DNA of 64,000 nt, from positions 1 through 64,000 of the forward strand of contig CP001643.1 of the NCBI GenBank assembly GCA_000023405.1. The letters are read 5' to 3'. This document shows positions 37,566 through 46,906 of this stretch, one piece after another; position 1 is the first letter of the stretch; each line of letters begins with the position of its first letter. This DNA is from Brachybacterium faecium DSM 4810. Its GTDB lineage: Bacteria; Actinomycetota; Actinomycetes; Actinomycetales; Dermabacteraceae. The translations under genes and the position numbers were made by a program. The notes under the pieces were generated by a model, which made no database searches, had not been told where the DNA came from, and saw nothing but the letters and a program-made list of their open reading frames with translations.

Positions 37566-38593
37566 CCCCGCCCCCCACCGATCCCGCGACCACGCCCGCC
37601 GACCCGCAGCCCGCCGCGCCGCTCAAGGTCGCGCTGATGAGCTGCGCGCACACCCATGCGGTCTCCTACGCCTCCCAGCTGGGCGGCCGCACCGACGTCG
37701 AGCTCGTCGTCGCCGACCCCGACGGCTACGGGGACGTGCGCGGGGAGCGCGTGGTCCCCTCCTACGAGGAGGCCTGGGGCGCGTGGCCCGAGGGGCCCGA
37801 CGCCATCGTCGTCACCAGCGCGAACGCGCACCACAAGGACCTGGTGCTCGAGGCCGCCCGGCGCGGCGTGCACGTGCTGTGCGAGAAGCCGCTGGCCACC
37901 ACCGTGGCCGATGCCGAGGCCATGGTCGCGGCCTGCCGCGAGGTCGGCGTGGTGCTCATGACCGCCTTCCCCGTGCACTTCTCGCCCGCCGTCGAGGCGC
38001 TGCGCACCGCCGTGGCCGACGGCACCCTCGGCGAGGTGATCGGCCTGACCGGCACCAACAACGGCAAGCTGCCGGCCGGCCGGGACTGGTTCACCGACGT
38101 CGAGCTCGCCGGCGGCGGCTCCCTGGTGGACCACACCGTGCACATCGCCGAGATCCTCGACGCGATGTTCGGCGAGCCCGCCACCGTCCACGCCGTCTCC
38201 AACCGCATCCTCTACGCAGACCGCGCAGGAGAGGGCGCCGAGACGGGAGGTCTGGTCACCCTCGGCTACGCCTCCGGGATGGTCGCCACCATCGACTGCT
38301 CCTGGTCCCAGCCGGCCGACGCCCCCACCTGGGGCGGGCTGCGCCTGCAGGCCGTCGGCACCGGCGGCCAGCTCCAGATCGACGCCTTCGCCCAGCACGT
38401 GGGCGGGCACGACCAGTGGCTGCCCTACGGCACCGACACCGACGGCCTGCTGCTCGAGGCCTTCCTCGACGCGGTGCGCGCCGGCGAGGCGGTCGCGCCG
38501 ACGGGGGACGTGGGCCTGCGCACCGTGCGCGTGGTCGCCGCGGCACAGGAGTCCGTGCGCACCGGCCAGCCGGTCGCCCTCGCCGACGTCTGA
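37559..38593 (+). CDS. Gfo/Idh/MocA-family oxidoreductase
   Basis: A 344-residue second member of the same family, only distantly similar to its partner. Its first strand is atypical: VALMSCAHTHAVSYASQL replaces the usual GxGxxG loop, while HVLCEKPLATTVADAEAM and GGGSLVDHTVHIAEIL are intact. The altered nucleotide loop suggests changed cofactor binding or a non-redox role. It overlaps the first gene, and no transporter or kinase accompanies the pair. Confidence 0.87.
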   Translation: MLTPPPTDPATTPADPQPAAPLKVALMSCAHTHAVSYASQLGGRTDVELVVADPDGYGDVRGERVVPSYEEAWGAWPEGPDAIVVTSANAHHKDLVLEAARRGVHVLCEKPLATTVADAEAMVAACREVGVVLMTAFPVHFSPAVEALRTAVADGTLGEVIGLTGTNNGKLPAGRDWFTDVELAGGGSLVDHTVHIAEILDAMFGEPATVHAVSNRILYADRAGEGAETGGLVTLGYASGMVATIDCSWSQPADAPTWGGLRLQAVGTGGQLQIDAFAQHVGGHDQWLPYGTDTDGLLLEAFLDAVRAGEAVAPTGDVGLRTVRVVAAAQESVRTGQPVALADV

Positions 38594-38638
38594 GCCGCGA
38601 GCGCTTGAGCTGCCTCCGACGAGCTCCCGCGCGGCGGG

Positions 38639-39109
38639 TCAGCTGCGCAGATCGCGTTCGAGCACCGGGGCCAGGCGGAACGAGATCAGCTCGCCCATCG
38701 CGAGCGAGGTGTCGGTGCGGATCACGCCCTCGCAGCCGAGCACCAGCTTGTTGACCCGGTAGAGGTCATCGGTGTCCCGGCACACGCAGCGCACCAGGAT
38801 GTCGTGCAGGCCGCTGAGCCCGTGCACCTGCACCACCTCGGGGATCTCGCGCAGCTGGGCGATGACCTGCTCGAGCCGGGGCTGATCCACCTGCGTCTCC
38901 ATGAATGCCGTCAGCGGATAGCCCAGCGATGCCGCGTGCAGCCGCCGGTCGTAGCCCTGCAGCGCGGGCCCCGCCTCGAGCGCGGCGAGGCGCGACTGGA
39001 CGGTGTTGCGGGACAGGCCCAGCCGCTCCGCGAGGGAGACGATCGTGGAGCGGGGATTCTCCGTCATCGCGAGCAGCAGACGACGGTCGGTGTCATCGAC
39101 GGTGCGCAT
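38639..39109 (-). CDS. Lrp/AsnC-family regulator, probable BkdR
   Basis: A 156-residue Lrp-type protein: DNA-binding part MRTVDDTDRRLLLAMTENPR with LAERLGLSRNTVQSRLAALE, and an RAM ligand domain (TAFMETQVDQPRLEQVIAQL; VQVHGLSGLHDILVRCVCRD). It lies divergently 179 bp from the branched-chain keto acid dehydrogenase operon, the place where BkdR-type activators are encoded. A branched-chain amino acid ligand is inferred from that context. Confidence 0.88.
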   Translation of the reverse strand: MRTVDDTDRRLLLAMTENPRSTIVSLAERLGLSRNTVQSRLAALEAGPALQGYDRRLHAASLGYPLTAFMETQVDQPRLEQVIAQLREIPEVVQVHGLSGLHDILVRCVCRDTDDLYRVNKLVLGCEGVIRTDTSLAMGELISFRLAPVLERDLRS

Positions 39110-39117
39110 ACTGCGTG

Positions 39118-39134
39118 ATTCTACGGCACCGTAG
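39118..39134. promoter_or_regulatory. Lrp gene -10 box and adjoining palindrome
   Basis: On the minus strand TAGAAT (39118-39123) lies 8 nt before the Lrp ATG. It overlaps CTACGG-CA-CCGTAG (39121-39134), a palindrome with 6-bp arms, so bound Lrp could repress its own gene. Confidence 0.5.
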
Positions 39135-39175
39135 CCACCAGGGTTGAGCATTCTGCTCCCGATCTGTCGTTTTCG

Positions 39176-39204
39176 TTGAACGTCGTGCACCGGCGGCGTA
39201 CCGT
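39176..39204 (+). promoter_or_regulatory. Promoter of the branched-chain keto acid / leucine operon
   Basis: TTGAAC (39176-39181), a 17-bp spacer and TACCGT (39199-39204). The start codon is 84 bp downstream. CGTCAC is repeated at 39206 and 39220 in the early transcribed region. Confidence 0.6.
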
Positions 39205-39288
39205 GCGTCACGACGACGACGTCACGGGCGCCCACCCGGCGCCGACGTCCCATGCGCCCACCCGGCGCGGCGGATTCTGGAGGTCCGA

Positions 39289-40425
39289 ATGTTGACGACC
39301 CCGTCAGCTCCCGGCCATGACCTGGTTGCTGGACTCGCACAGCCCCTGCACGTCCTCGCCGAGGACGGCACCCGACACCCCGACCCGATCCTCGATCCCG
39401 CCCTCGACGACGTGGACGAGGCGCTGCTGACCGAGCTGTACCTCGACATGTCCGTGATCCGCGCGATCGACGAGGAGGCCGTCGCCCTGCAGCGCCAGGG
39501 CGAGCTGGGCCTCTGGCCCCCGCTGCACGGCCAGGAGGCCGCCCAGATCGGCCTGGGCCGCGCCCTGGACGCGACGGAATTCCTGTTCACCTCCTACCGG
39601 GAGAACGGCCTGGCCTGGTGCCGCGGGGTGAGCCCGGAGGAGATGCTCGCCGTCTGGCGCGGCACGGCGCTCTCGGGCTGGGACCCCTTCACCCACCACA
39701 TGGCCACCCCGCAGGTGATCATCGGCGCGCAGGCCCACCACGCCGTCGGCTACGCGATGGCCGCCCGGGCCCGTGGCGGGGACGAGATCGCCGTCGCCTG
39801 CTTCGGCGACGGCGCCCTCAGCCAGGGCGATGTCAACGAGGCTCTCGCCTTCGCCGCCTCGTTCCGCGCCCCGGTGCTCTTCTTCTGCCAGAACAACCAC
39901 TACGCGATCTCCGAGCCGGTCGCCGTGCAGGCCACCGTCCCGCTCGCGCTGCGCCCCACCGGCTTCGGCATCCCCGCGCTGCGCGTGGACGGCAACGATG
40001 TGCTGGCGGTGCGGGCGGCGAGCCGGATCGCCGCCCGGCACCTCCGCGAGGGGCGCGGACCGATCTTCCTCGAGGCCGTCACCTACCGCCTCGGGCCCCA
40101 CACCACGAGCGACGACCCCACCCGCTACCGCGACGAGCAGGAGCTGGAGACCTGGAGGGGCCGCTGCCCGCTGCGCCGGGTGGAGCGACACCTCGCCCAG
40201 CTCGGCGCCTCGGCCGAGGAGCTGCGCGGCGAGGCGCAGCGCCGTGGCGCCGACGCGCGCACCGCCCTGCGCGAGGCGGTGACCGCGCTGCCCGCGCCGG
40301 CCCCGGAGAGCCTGTTCGAGAACGTGCTGTCCACCGCGCACCCGGGCCTGGAGCGGCAGCGGGAGGAGTTCCGCTCCTTCACCGCCTCGCTCGCCCCCGA
40401 GGGGACCGAGGACTCCGCGTCATGA
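39289..40425 (+). CDS. bkdA: Branched-chain 2-oxoacid dehydrogenase E1 alpha
   Basis: The thiamine-diphosphate subunit that decarboxylates branched-chain 2-oxoacids. In this 378-residue protein the ThDP motif runs from GDGALSQGDVNEAL to QNNHYAIS, and the substrate region PPLHGQEAAQIGLGRAL and YRLGPHTTSDDPTRYRD (phosphorylation-loop equivalent) are typical. TGGAGG precedes the ATG. The stop overlaps the E1 beta start (ATGA). First gene of an operon of at least eight genes. Confidence 0.94.
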   Translation: MLTTPSAPGHDLVAGLAQPLHVLAEDGTRHPDPILDPALDDVDEALLTELYLDMSVIRAIDEEAVALQRQGELGLWPPLHGQEAAQIGLGRALDATEFLFTSYRENGLAWCRGVSPEEMLAVWRGTALSGWDPFTHHMATPQVIIGAQAHHAVGYAMAARARGGDEIAVACFGDGALSQGDVNEALAFAASFRAPVLFFCQNNHYAISEPVAVQATVPLALRPTGFGIPALRVDGNDVLAVRAASRIAARHLREGRGPIFLEAVTYRLGPHTTSDDPTRYRDEQELETWRGRCPLRRVERHLAQLGASAEELRGEAQRRGADARTALREAVTALPAPAPESLFENVLSTAHPGLERQREEFRSFTASLAPEGTEDSAS

Positions 40426-41453
40426 CCACCCCCGCGACCACCGCGCCCGCGACCACCAAGCCCGCGACCATGACGATGGCCGGGGCGCTGAACGCCGCGC
40501 TGCGCGACGCCCTCGAGGAGGATCCGCAGGTCCTGCTCATCGGCGAGGACATCGGCACCCTCGGCGGCGTCTTCCGCGTCACCGACGGGCTGCTCGACCG
40601 CTTCGGCCCCGACCGGGTCATCGACTCGCCGCTCGCGGAATCCGGGATCCTCGGCACCTGCGTGGGCATGGCGTACCACGGCATGCGCCCGGTGGCGGAG
40701 ATCCAGTTCGACGGCTTCGTGTTCCCCGCCTTCGACCAGATCGTCGCCCAGGTGGCCCGCCTCCACTACCGCACCGACGGAGCGGTGCGGATGCCGCTGA
40801 CCATCCGGATCCCCTTCGGCGGCGGCATCGGCGCGGTCGAGCACCACTCCGAATCCCCGGAGGCGTACTTCGCGCACACCCCCGGCCTGCGCGTGGTCAC
40901 CGTCGCCGACCCGCAGGATGCCTACTCCACGATGCGCGCCGCGATCGCCTGCGACGACCCGGTGATGGTGCTCGAACCCAAGCGCCGCTACTGGTCCAAG
41001 GGCGAGGTGGACACCTCCGTCACCGCCGATCTCACCTCCGCCCGCGTGCTGCGCCGGGGCACGGACGCGACCCTCGTGGCCTACGGGCCGCTCGTCCTCA
41101 CCGCGCTCGAGGCCGCGCTCGCCGCGGAGGACGACGGCATCGGCCTCGAGGTGATCGACCTGCGCTCCCTGTCCCCGCTGGACCGCGGGACGGTCGCCGC
41201 GAGCGTGCGCCGCACCGGACGCCTGGTGGTCGCGCACGAGGCGCCCGGCAGCGTCTCGCTCTCCTGCGAGGTGATCACCTCCGTGGTCGAGGACTGCTTC
41301 GCACACCTCGAGGCCGCCCCCGAACGGGTCACCGGCTACGACATCCCCTACCCGCCCGCCGCGCTGGAGGACCACCACCTGCCCGGCATCGACCGCATCC
41401 TCGACGCCGTGGACCGCACGCTGGGCCGGCGCAACTCGAGGGAGGCCACCTGA
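40422..41453 (+). CDS. bkdB: Branched-chain 2-oxoacid dehydrogenase E1 beta
   Basis: A 343-residue transketolase-like subunit: LNAALRDALEEDPQVLLIGEDIG, DSPLAESGILGTCVGMAYHG, QFDGFVFPAFDQIVAQVARL and a C-terminal transketolase domain (EVIDLRSLSPLD; VAHEAPGSVS). An N-terminal Thr/Pro/Ala tail of about 18 residues is extra. It shares ATGA and TGATG junctions with its neighbours, so E1 alpha, E1 beta and E2 are made in step. Confidence 0.94.
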   Translation: MTTPATTAPATTKPATMTMAGALNAALRDALEEDPQVLLIGEDIGTLGGVFRVTDGLLDRFGPDRVIDSPLAESGILGTCVGMAYHGMRPVAEIQFDGFVFPAFDQIVAQVARLHYRTDGAVRMPLTIRIPFGGGIGAVEHHSESPEAYFAHTPGLRVVTVADPQDAYSTMRAAIACDDPVMVLEPKRRYWSKGEVDTSVTADLTSARVLRRGTDATLVAYGPLVLTALEAALAAEDDGIGLEVIDLRSLSPLDRGTVAASVRRTGRLVVAHEAPGSVSLSCEVITSVVEDCFAHLEAAPERVTGYDIPYPPAALEDHHLPGIDRILDAVDRTLGRRNSREAT

Positions 41454-42796
41454 TGAGCGACTTCCGACTCCCCGACCTCGGCGAAGGACTCACCGAGGCG
41501 ACGATCGTGAGCTGGCACGTCGCCGTGGGCGACGAGGTCACGCTGAACCAGGCCCTCGCCGAGGTGGAGACCGCCAAGGCGCTCGTGGAGCTGCCCAGCC
41601 CCCGCGCCGGCCGCATCCGCGCCCTGCACGCCGAGGAGGGCGAGACCCTCGCCGTGGGCGCGCCCCTGGTCGGCTTCGAGGAGATCGCGGCACCAGAGGC
41701 GGGCACGGGGCAGGACGACCCCGCCGACGGGCACCCGGCCGACGAGGCAGCCACTGCGCCCTCGGCGGCAGCGACTCCGTCCGACGAGGCGCCGGCCGCC
41801 ATGTCGTCGACGGGCGGGGGAGGCGCCGACGCGCCGCCGGCCCGTCCCGAGCGCCAGCAGGTCCTGGTCGGGTACGGGCCGGTGCTGCCCGGCACCGGAC
41901 GCCCCCGCCGTCGGCCGCGCTCCTTCCCGACGGAGCCGTACACCGGCCGCAGCGAGGAGGAGGCCGCCCGCGAGCGGCCGAGGGCGATGCCGCCGGTGCG
42001 CCGCCGCGCCCGCGACCTCGGCGTCGACCTCGCCCGCGTGCACGGCTCGGGGCCGGGCGGCAGGATCCTGCGCGCCGACGTCGACTCCCACGCCGGCCGC
42101 GGCCCCGCCCGCACCTCCACCCGCACCCCCGTGACCGGCCTGCGCCGCGAGACCGCGCGGGCGATGACGGACTCCGCGTTCACCGCCCCGCACGCCTCGG
42201 TGCACGTCACCGTCGACGTCACCGACACGCTCGAGCGGCTCCACCGCACCGAGCGCGACGGCCGGCGCACCTCCTTCCTCGCCGCCGTGTGCCGAGCGCT
42301 GCCCCCGGCCGTCGCCCGCACCCCCGCAGCCAACGCCCACTTCGACGCCGAGGCCGCGGCGATCGACGTGTTCGCGCAGGTCGTGCCCGGGATCGCGGTC
42401 GCCACCGAGCGCGGGCTGGTGGTCGCCAGCCTCCCGGAACTCGACACCCTCGACGGCCCCGGACTCACCGCACGGATCGCCGAGCTGGCCGCCCGCGCGA
42501 GGGAGGGGACCCTCACCCCGCAGGAGCTGACCGGCTCCACCCTCACCGTCACCAACGTGGGCGTGTTCGGCGTCCACGGCGGCACCCCGATCCTCAACCC
42601 CGGCCAGAGCACCATCCTCGCCCTCGGCGCGGTCCGCACCCAGCCCTGGGAGCACCGCGGCGAGGTCGCGCTGCGCGAGGTCGTCACCCTCACCGTCTCC
42701 TTCGACCACCGGGTGCTCGACGGCGCGGAGGCCTCCCGCTTCCTGCTCGACGTCGCCGAGGTCCTCGCCGATCCCGCGCTCCTGCTGACGAGGTGA
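41453..42796 (+). CDS. bkdC: Dihydrolipoamide acyltransferase E2 of the BCKDH complex
   Basis: A 447-residue E2 with one N-terminal lipoyl domain (lipoyl Lys in VETAKALVELPSP near residue 43), a Pro/Ala/Glu-rich linker, a peripheral-subunit-binding domain (PPVRRRARDLGVDLARVHGSG around residue 180) and the catalytic domain ending in SFDHRVLDGAEASRFL with the His and Asp of the active site. It accepts the acyl group from E1 and passes it to CoA. No E3 gene is present here; a shared lipoamide dehydrogenase elsewhere must serve. Confidence 0.93.
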   Translation: MSDFRLPDLGEGLTEATIVSWHVAVGDEVTLNQALAEVETAKALVELPSPRAGRIRALHAEEGETLAVGAPLVGFEEIAAPEAGTGQDDPADGHPADEAATAPSAAATPSDEAPAAMSSTGGGGADAPPARPERQQVLVGYGPVLPGTGRPRRRPRSFPTEPYTGRSEEEAARERPRAMPPVRRRARDLGVDLARVHGSGPGGRILRADVDSHAGRGPARTSTRTPVTGLRRETARAMTDSAFTAPHASVHVTVDVTDTLERLHRTERDGRRTSFLAAVCRALPPAVARTPAANAHFDAEAAAIDVFAQVVPGIAVATERGLVVASLPELDTLDGPGLTARIAELAARAREGTLTPQELTGSTLTVTNVGVFGVHGGTPILNPGQSTILALGAVRTQPWEHRGEVALREVVTLTVSFDHRVLDGAEASRFLLDVAEVLADPALLLTR

Positions 42797-42799
42797 CCC

Positions 42800-44395
42800 A
42801 TGGACGTCCCGCACACCCCCGTCGGCCCCGAGGCCGCCGCCCGCACCGAGGCGATGGACGCCCTGGTCGGAGAGCTGCGCCGCCGCCTCGCGGCCGCTGC
42901 GGAGGGAGGCCCCGCCACCGCCCGCGAGAAGCACCGCTCCCGCGGCAAGCTGCTGGCCCGCGAACGGATCGACCAGCTGCTCGACGAGGGCTCGGCCTTC
43001 CTCGAGATCGCGCCGCTGGCCGCCGAGGGGATGTACGACGGGGCCGCGCCGGGCGCCGGGGTCGTCGCCGGGATCGGCATGATCCACGGCCGGCACTGCC
43101 TGATCCTCGCCAACGACGCGACCGTCAAGGGCGGCACCTACTTCCCGATGACGGTGAAGAAGCACCTGCGCGCCCAGGAGATCGCCGCCGAGAGCCACCT
43201 GCCGTGCGTGTACCTCGTCGACTCCGGCGGCGCCTACCTGCCGCTGCAGGACGAGGTGTTCCCCGACCGCGACCACTTCGGCCGCATCTTCTACCACCAG
43301 GCCCGGATGAGCGCGGAGGGGATCGCGCAGATCTCCGCGGTGATGGGCTCCTCCACCGCGGGCGGCGCCTACGTGCCGGCGATGAGCGACCAGACCGTGA
43401 TCGTCCGCGACCAGGGCACGATCTTCCTGGGCGGGCCGCCGCTGGTGAAGGCCGCGACCGGGGAGGAGGTCAGCGCCGAGGAGCTCGGCGGCGGGCGGAT
43501 GCACACCGAGGTCTCCGGGGTCGCCGACCACCTCGCGGAGGACGACGAGCACGCCCTCGCGCTCGTGCGCGAGATCGTCGACACGCTGCCCCCGCCCGAG
43601 CCCGTCCCGCCGCGCGAGGAGCCCCGCGATCCGGCCGTCGACCCCGAGACGATGGGCGCCGTGGTGCCGCCGGACCTCGCCACCCCCTACGACGTGCACG
43701 AGGTGCTCGACCGCCTCGTCGACGCCGGCACGTTCTCGGAGTTCAAGCCCGGCTACGGCACCACCCTGGTCACCGGCTTCGCCCGCCTCCACGGCCACCG
43801 GGTGGGCATCGTCGCCAACAACGGGGTGCTGTTCAGCGAGTCCGCGCTCAAGGGCGCCCACTTCGTGCAGCTGTGCGACCAGCGCCGGATCCCGCTGGTG
43901 TTCCTGCAGAACATCGCCGGGTTCATGGTCGGCGCCGAGTACGAGCGCGGCGGGATCGCCAAGGACGGCGCGAAGATGGTCACCGCCGTGGCCTGCGCCC
44001 GCGTGCCCATGCTCACCGTCGTCCTCGGCGGCTCCTTCGGCGCCGGCACCTACTCGATGTGCGGGCGCGCCTACTCCCCGCGGTTCCTGTGGCTGTGGCC
44101 CACCGCCCGCGTCTCCGTGATGGGCGGGGCCCAGGCCGCGGCCGTGCTCGCCACCGTGCGCCGCGAGCGGATCGAGGCGGCCGGCGGCACCTGGAGCGAG
44201 GCCGAGGAGGCCGCGTTCCGCCGCCCCATCGTCGAGGAGTACGAGGCGCAGGGCAGCCCCTACTACTCCACCGCCCGGCTCTGGGACGACGGGATCATCG
44301 AACCCGCCCGCACTCGCACCGTGCTGGGCCTGGCCCTGGACGTCGTCTCCCGCACCCCGCTGCGCGCCCCCTCGCGCGGCGTGTTCCGGATGTGA
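42800..44395 (+). CDS. Acyl-CoA carboxylase beta subunit (methylcrotonyl-CoA type)
   Basis: The 531-residue carboxyltransferase subunit moves CO2 from biotin to an acyl-CoA. It has the two crotonase-like halves: [20 protein letters not shown] and [20 protein letters not shown] in the first, [18 protein letters not shown] and [17 protein letters not shown] in the second. The latter motifs are those of methylcrotonyl-CoA carboxylase (AccD1/MccB) rather than propionyl-CoA carboxylase. It starts 3 nt after the E2 stop; the alpha subunit follows after 7 nt. Confidence 0.92.
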   Translation: MDVPHTPVGPEAAARTEAMDALVGELRRRLAAAAEGGPATAREKHRSRGKLLARERIDQLLDEGSAFLEIAPLAAEGMYDGAAPGAGVVAGIGMIHGRHCLILANDATVKGGTYFPMTVKKHLRAQEIAAESHLPCVYLVDSGGAYLPLQDEVFPDRDHFGRIFYHQARMSAEGIAQISAVMGSSTAGGAYVPAMSDQTVIVRDQGTIFLGGPPLVKAATGEEVSAEELGGGRMHTEVSGVADHLAEDDEHALALVREIVDTLPPPEPVPPREEPRDPAVDPETMGAVVPPDLATPYDVHEVLDRLVDAGTFSEFKPGYGTTLVTGFARLHGHRVGIVANNGVLFSESALKGAHFVQLCDQRRIPLVFLQNIAGFMVGAEYERGGIAKDGAKMVTAVACARVPMLTVVLGGSFGAGTYSMCGRAYSPRFLWLWPTARVSVMGGAQAAAVLATVRRERIEAAGGTWSEAEEAAFRRPIVEEYEAQGSPYYSTARLWDDGIIEPARTRTVLGLALDVVSRTPLRAPSRGVFRM

Positions 44396-44402
44396 GGCCG
44401 CG

Positions 44403-46412
44403 ATGACCGCTGCGCACAGCCCCGGCATCGCCGGCATCCCCGGCGCCCCCCGCTTCGACGCGGTGCTGATCGCCCACCGCGGCGAGATCGCGCTGCGGAT
44501 CCTGCGCACCCTGCGCACGCTCGGCCTGGCCGCGATCGCCGTCCACACCGACGAGGACGCCGACGCCCCGCACGTCACCGCCGCCGACAGCGCGCTGCGC
44601 ATCGACTCCTACCTCGACGGGGACGCGCTCATCGCCGCCGCCCTTGCCAGCGGCGCCGGAGCCGTGCACCCCGGCTACGGTTTCCTCTCCGAACGCGCCG
44701 GCTTCGCCCGCGCCTGCGAGGCGGCCGGGCTGGTGTTCGTCGGCCCTTCCGCCGCGGCGATCGAGACCATGGGCGACAAGATCGCCGCCCGCGCCGCCGT
44801 CACCGCCCGCGGCGTGCCCACCGTGCCCGGCCTCTCCCGCCCCGGGCTCGACGACGCCGCCCTCCTCCGCGGCGCCGCCGAGGTCGGATACCCGCTGCTG
44901 ATCAAACCCGCGGCGGGCGGCGGCGGGAAGGGCATGCACGAGGTGCACCGCCCCGAGCAGCTGCCCGCCGCGCTCGCCGCCGCCCGCCGCGAGGCCGCCG
45001 GCGCCTTCGGCGACGACACCCTCTTCCTCGAACACCTGCTCACCGCGCCGCGCCACATCGAGGTGCAGGTCCTCGCCGATGCCCACGGGAGCGTGATCCA
45101 CCTGGGCGACCGCGAGTGCTCCCTCCAGCGCCGCCACCAGAAGGTGATCGAGGAGGCGCCCAGCCCCACGCTCACCCCCGCCCAGCGCACCCGCTTCGGC
45201 GAGGCCGCGATCGCCGCCGCCCGCGCCGTGGACTACGTCGGCGCCGGGACCGTCGAGTTCCTCGTCTCCGTCGAGGCTCCCGAGGCGCCGTTCTTCCTCG
45301 AGATGAACACCCGCCTGCAGGTCGAGCACGCCGTCACCGAGGCCGTCACCGGCATCGACCTGGTCGCCGAGCAGCTGCGGATCGCGGCGGGGGAGAGGCT
45401 CTCCCTCACCCAGGAGGAGGTGCCCCTGCACGGCCACGCCGTCGAGGCCCGCGTCTACGCGGAGGACCCGGCCGCCGGGTTCCTGCCCACCGGCGGCACG
45501 GTGCACGCCCTCGCCCTGCCACAGGGGGTGCGGGTGGACCACGCGCTCGAGGCCGGCCAGGCGGTCTCCAGCAGCTACGACCCGATGCTCGCCAAGGTCA
45601 TCGCCCACGCCCCCACCCGCGCCGAGGCCCTGGCACGGCTCGACCGCGCCCTGGCCGCCACGCACGTGCTCGGCGTCGTCACCAACACCGCGTTCCTCCG
45701 CGCCCTGCTCGCCCTCGACGAGGTGCGCGAGGGGCAGCTGGACACCGGGCTCATCGAACGCCACCTGCCCGAGCTCACCGGCCCGCCCCGGGGCACGCGG
45801 AGTCTCGCGGTCGCGGCCCTGGTGCGCTGGGACCACGTGGCCCGCGAGCGGCCGGCCGGACTCTGGCACGCCTCCCGGGGATGGCGGCTCGGCGGGCAGG
45901 CCCCGTTCCGGGTGCGCTTCGCCGCGGCCGACGGCGGAGTGCGCACGGTCGCCCTGACCGGGACGCCCGCCGCGGCCCGCGCCCGGGTGGACGACGGCGC
46001 GGAGCACACCCTCGCCCTGCACGACGGCGCCGTCACCGTCGACGGGCAGCGCCTGCCGCTGAGCCACCACTGCACCGGGACGGCGGTGTGGATCGGCCTG
46101 CCCGGCGAGGACCGCGAGCTCGTGCTGCACCGGGTGCACCGGGAGCGCGGCGCCGGGGAGCTCGCGCCCGCCCTCGACTCGCCCATGCCCGGCACCGTCA
46201 CCACCGTGCTGGTGGCCGACGGGGACCGGGTCGGCGCCGGGGAGGCGGTGCTGGTGGTGGAGGCGATGAAGATGGAGCACACCCTCTGCGCCCCGGACGC
46301 GGGCGTGGTGCGGCTGCACGTGCGCCCCGGCCAGAAGGTGGCCCGCGGCGAAGAGCTCGCCCAGGTGCTCACCGACGAGACCGCCCCCGAGACCCAGGAG
46401 GCCCGCCCATGA
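44403..46412 (+). CDS. Acyl-CoA carboxylase alpha subunit (biotin carboxylase + BCCP)
   Basis: A 669-residue protein with a biotin carboxylase ATP-grasp domain (LIAHRGEIALRILR; HPGYGFLSE; KPAAGGGGKGMHEV; LQRRHQKVIEEAPS; FLEMNTRLQVEHAVTE) and a C-terminal biotin carrier domain with the biotinylated Lys in VVEAMKMEHTL. With the upstream beta subunit it should form methylcrotonyl-CoA carboxylase for leucine breakdown. The stop overlaps the MaoC gene start. Confidence 0.94.
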   Translation: MTAAHSPGIAGIPGAPRFDAVLIAHRGEIALRILRTLRTLGLAAIAVHTDEDADAPHVTAADSALRIDSYLDGDALIAAALASGAGAVHPGYGFLSERAGFARACEAAGLVFVGPSAAAIETMGDKIAARAAVTARGVPTVPGLSRPGLDDAALLRGAAEVGYPLLIKPAAGGGGKGMHEVHRPEQLPAALAAARREAAGAFGDDTLFLEHLLTAPRHIEVQVLADAHGSVIHLGDRECSLQRRHQKVIEEAPSPTLTPAQRTRFGEAAIAAARAVDYVGAGTVEFLVSVEAPEAPFFLEMNTRLQVEHAVTEAVTGIDLVAEQLRIAAGERLSLTQEEVPLHGHAVEARVYAEDPAAGFLPTGGTVHALALPQGVRVDHALEAGQAVSSSYDPMLAKVIAHAPTRAEALARLDRALAATHVLGVVTNTAFLRALLALDEVREGQLDTGLIERHLPELTGPPRGTRSLAVAALVRWDHVARERPAGLWHASRGWRLGGQAPFRVRFAAADGGVRTVALTGTPAAARARVDDGAEHTLALHDGAVTVDGQRLPLSHHCTGTAVWIGLPGEDRELVLHRVHRERGAGELAPALDSPMPGTVTTVLVADGDRVGAGEAVLVVEAMKMEHTLCAPDAGVVRLHVRPGQKVARGEELAQVLTDETAPETQEARP

Positions 46413-46906
46413 GCGCGCACCACCCCGACCCCGGCCGGCCCCGCATCGTGCAGCGCGGCCTGTACGCGGACGAGCTGCAGATCGGCGCGATCTACGAGCA
46501 CCGCCCCGGCCGCACCCTCACCGAGGCGGACAACGTCCTGTTCTCCACCATGACCATGAACCCGCAGGCCCTCCACCTCGACGCCGCCTGGAGCGGCACC
46601 ACCGAGTTCGGGCAGCGCCTGGTGAACTCGATGCTCACCCTCGCCACCGTCGTCGGCGCATCCGTCACCCAGCTCAGCCAGGGCACCCTCGTGGCGAACC
46701 TCGGCTTCGGGCAGATCGCCTTCCCGCACCCGCTGCACCACGGCGACACCCTCTACAGCGAGACCGAGGTGACGGGCGTGCGCCCCTCCCGCTCCCGCCC
46801 CGGCCAGGCCGTCGTCTCCCTCGTCCACACCGGGCGCAACCAGCACGGCGACGTCGTCGTGCGCGCCGAGCGCACCACCCTCATGCACTGCCAGGAGCGA
46901 CCATGA
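46409..46906 (+). CDS. MaoC-type hydratase (Rv2499c-like)
   Basis: A 165-residue hot-dog-fold hydratase. The catalytic region reads TLTEADNVLFSTMTMNPQALHLD with the family's Asp and His, and GTLVANLGFGQIAFPHPLHHGDTL follows. In the mycobacterial operon the equivalent gene product hydrates 3-methylglutaconyl-CoA, giving the R isomer of HMG-CoA, in place of the crotonase used in classical leucine breakdown. The same role is inferred here from position and family. Coupled to both neighbours by ATGA overlaps. Confidence 0.85.
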   Translation: MSAHHPDPGRPRIVQRGLYADELQIGAIYEHRPGRTLTEADNVLFSTMTMNPQALHLDAAWSGTTEFGQRLVNSMLTLATVVGASVTQLSQGTLVANLGFGQIAFPHPLHHGDTLYSETEVTGVRPSRSRPGQAVVSLVHTGRNQHGDVVVRAERTTLMHCQERP

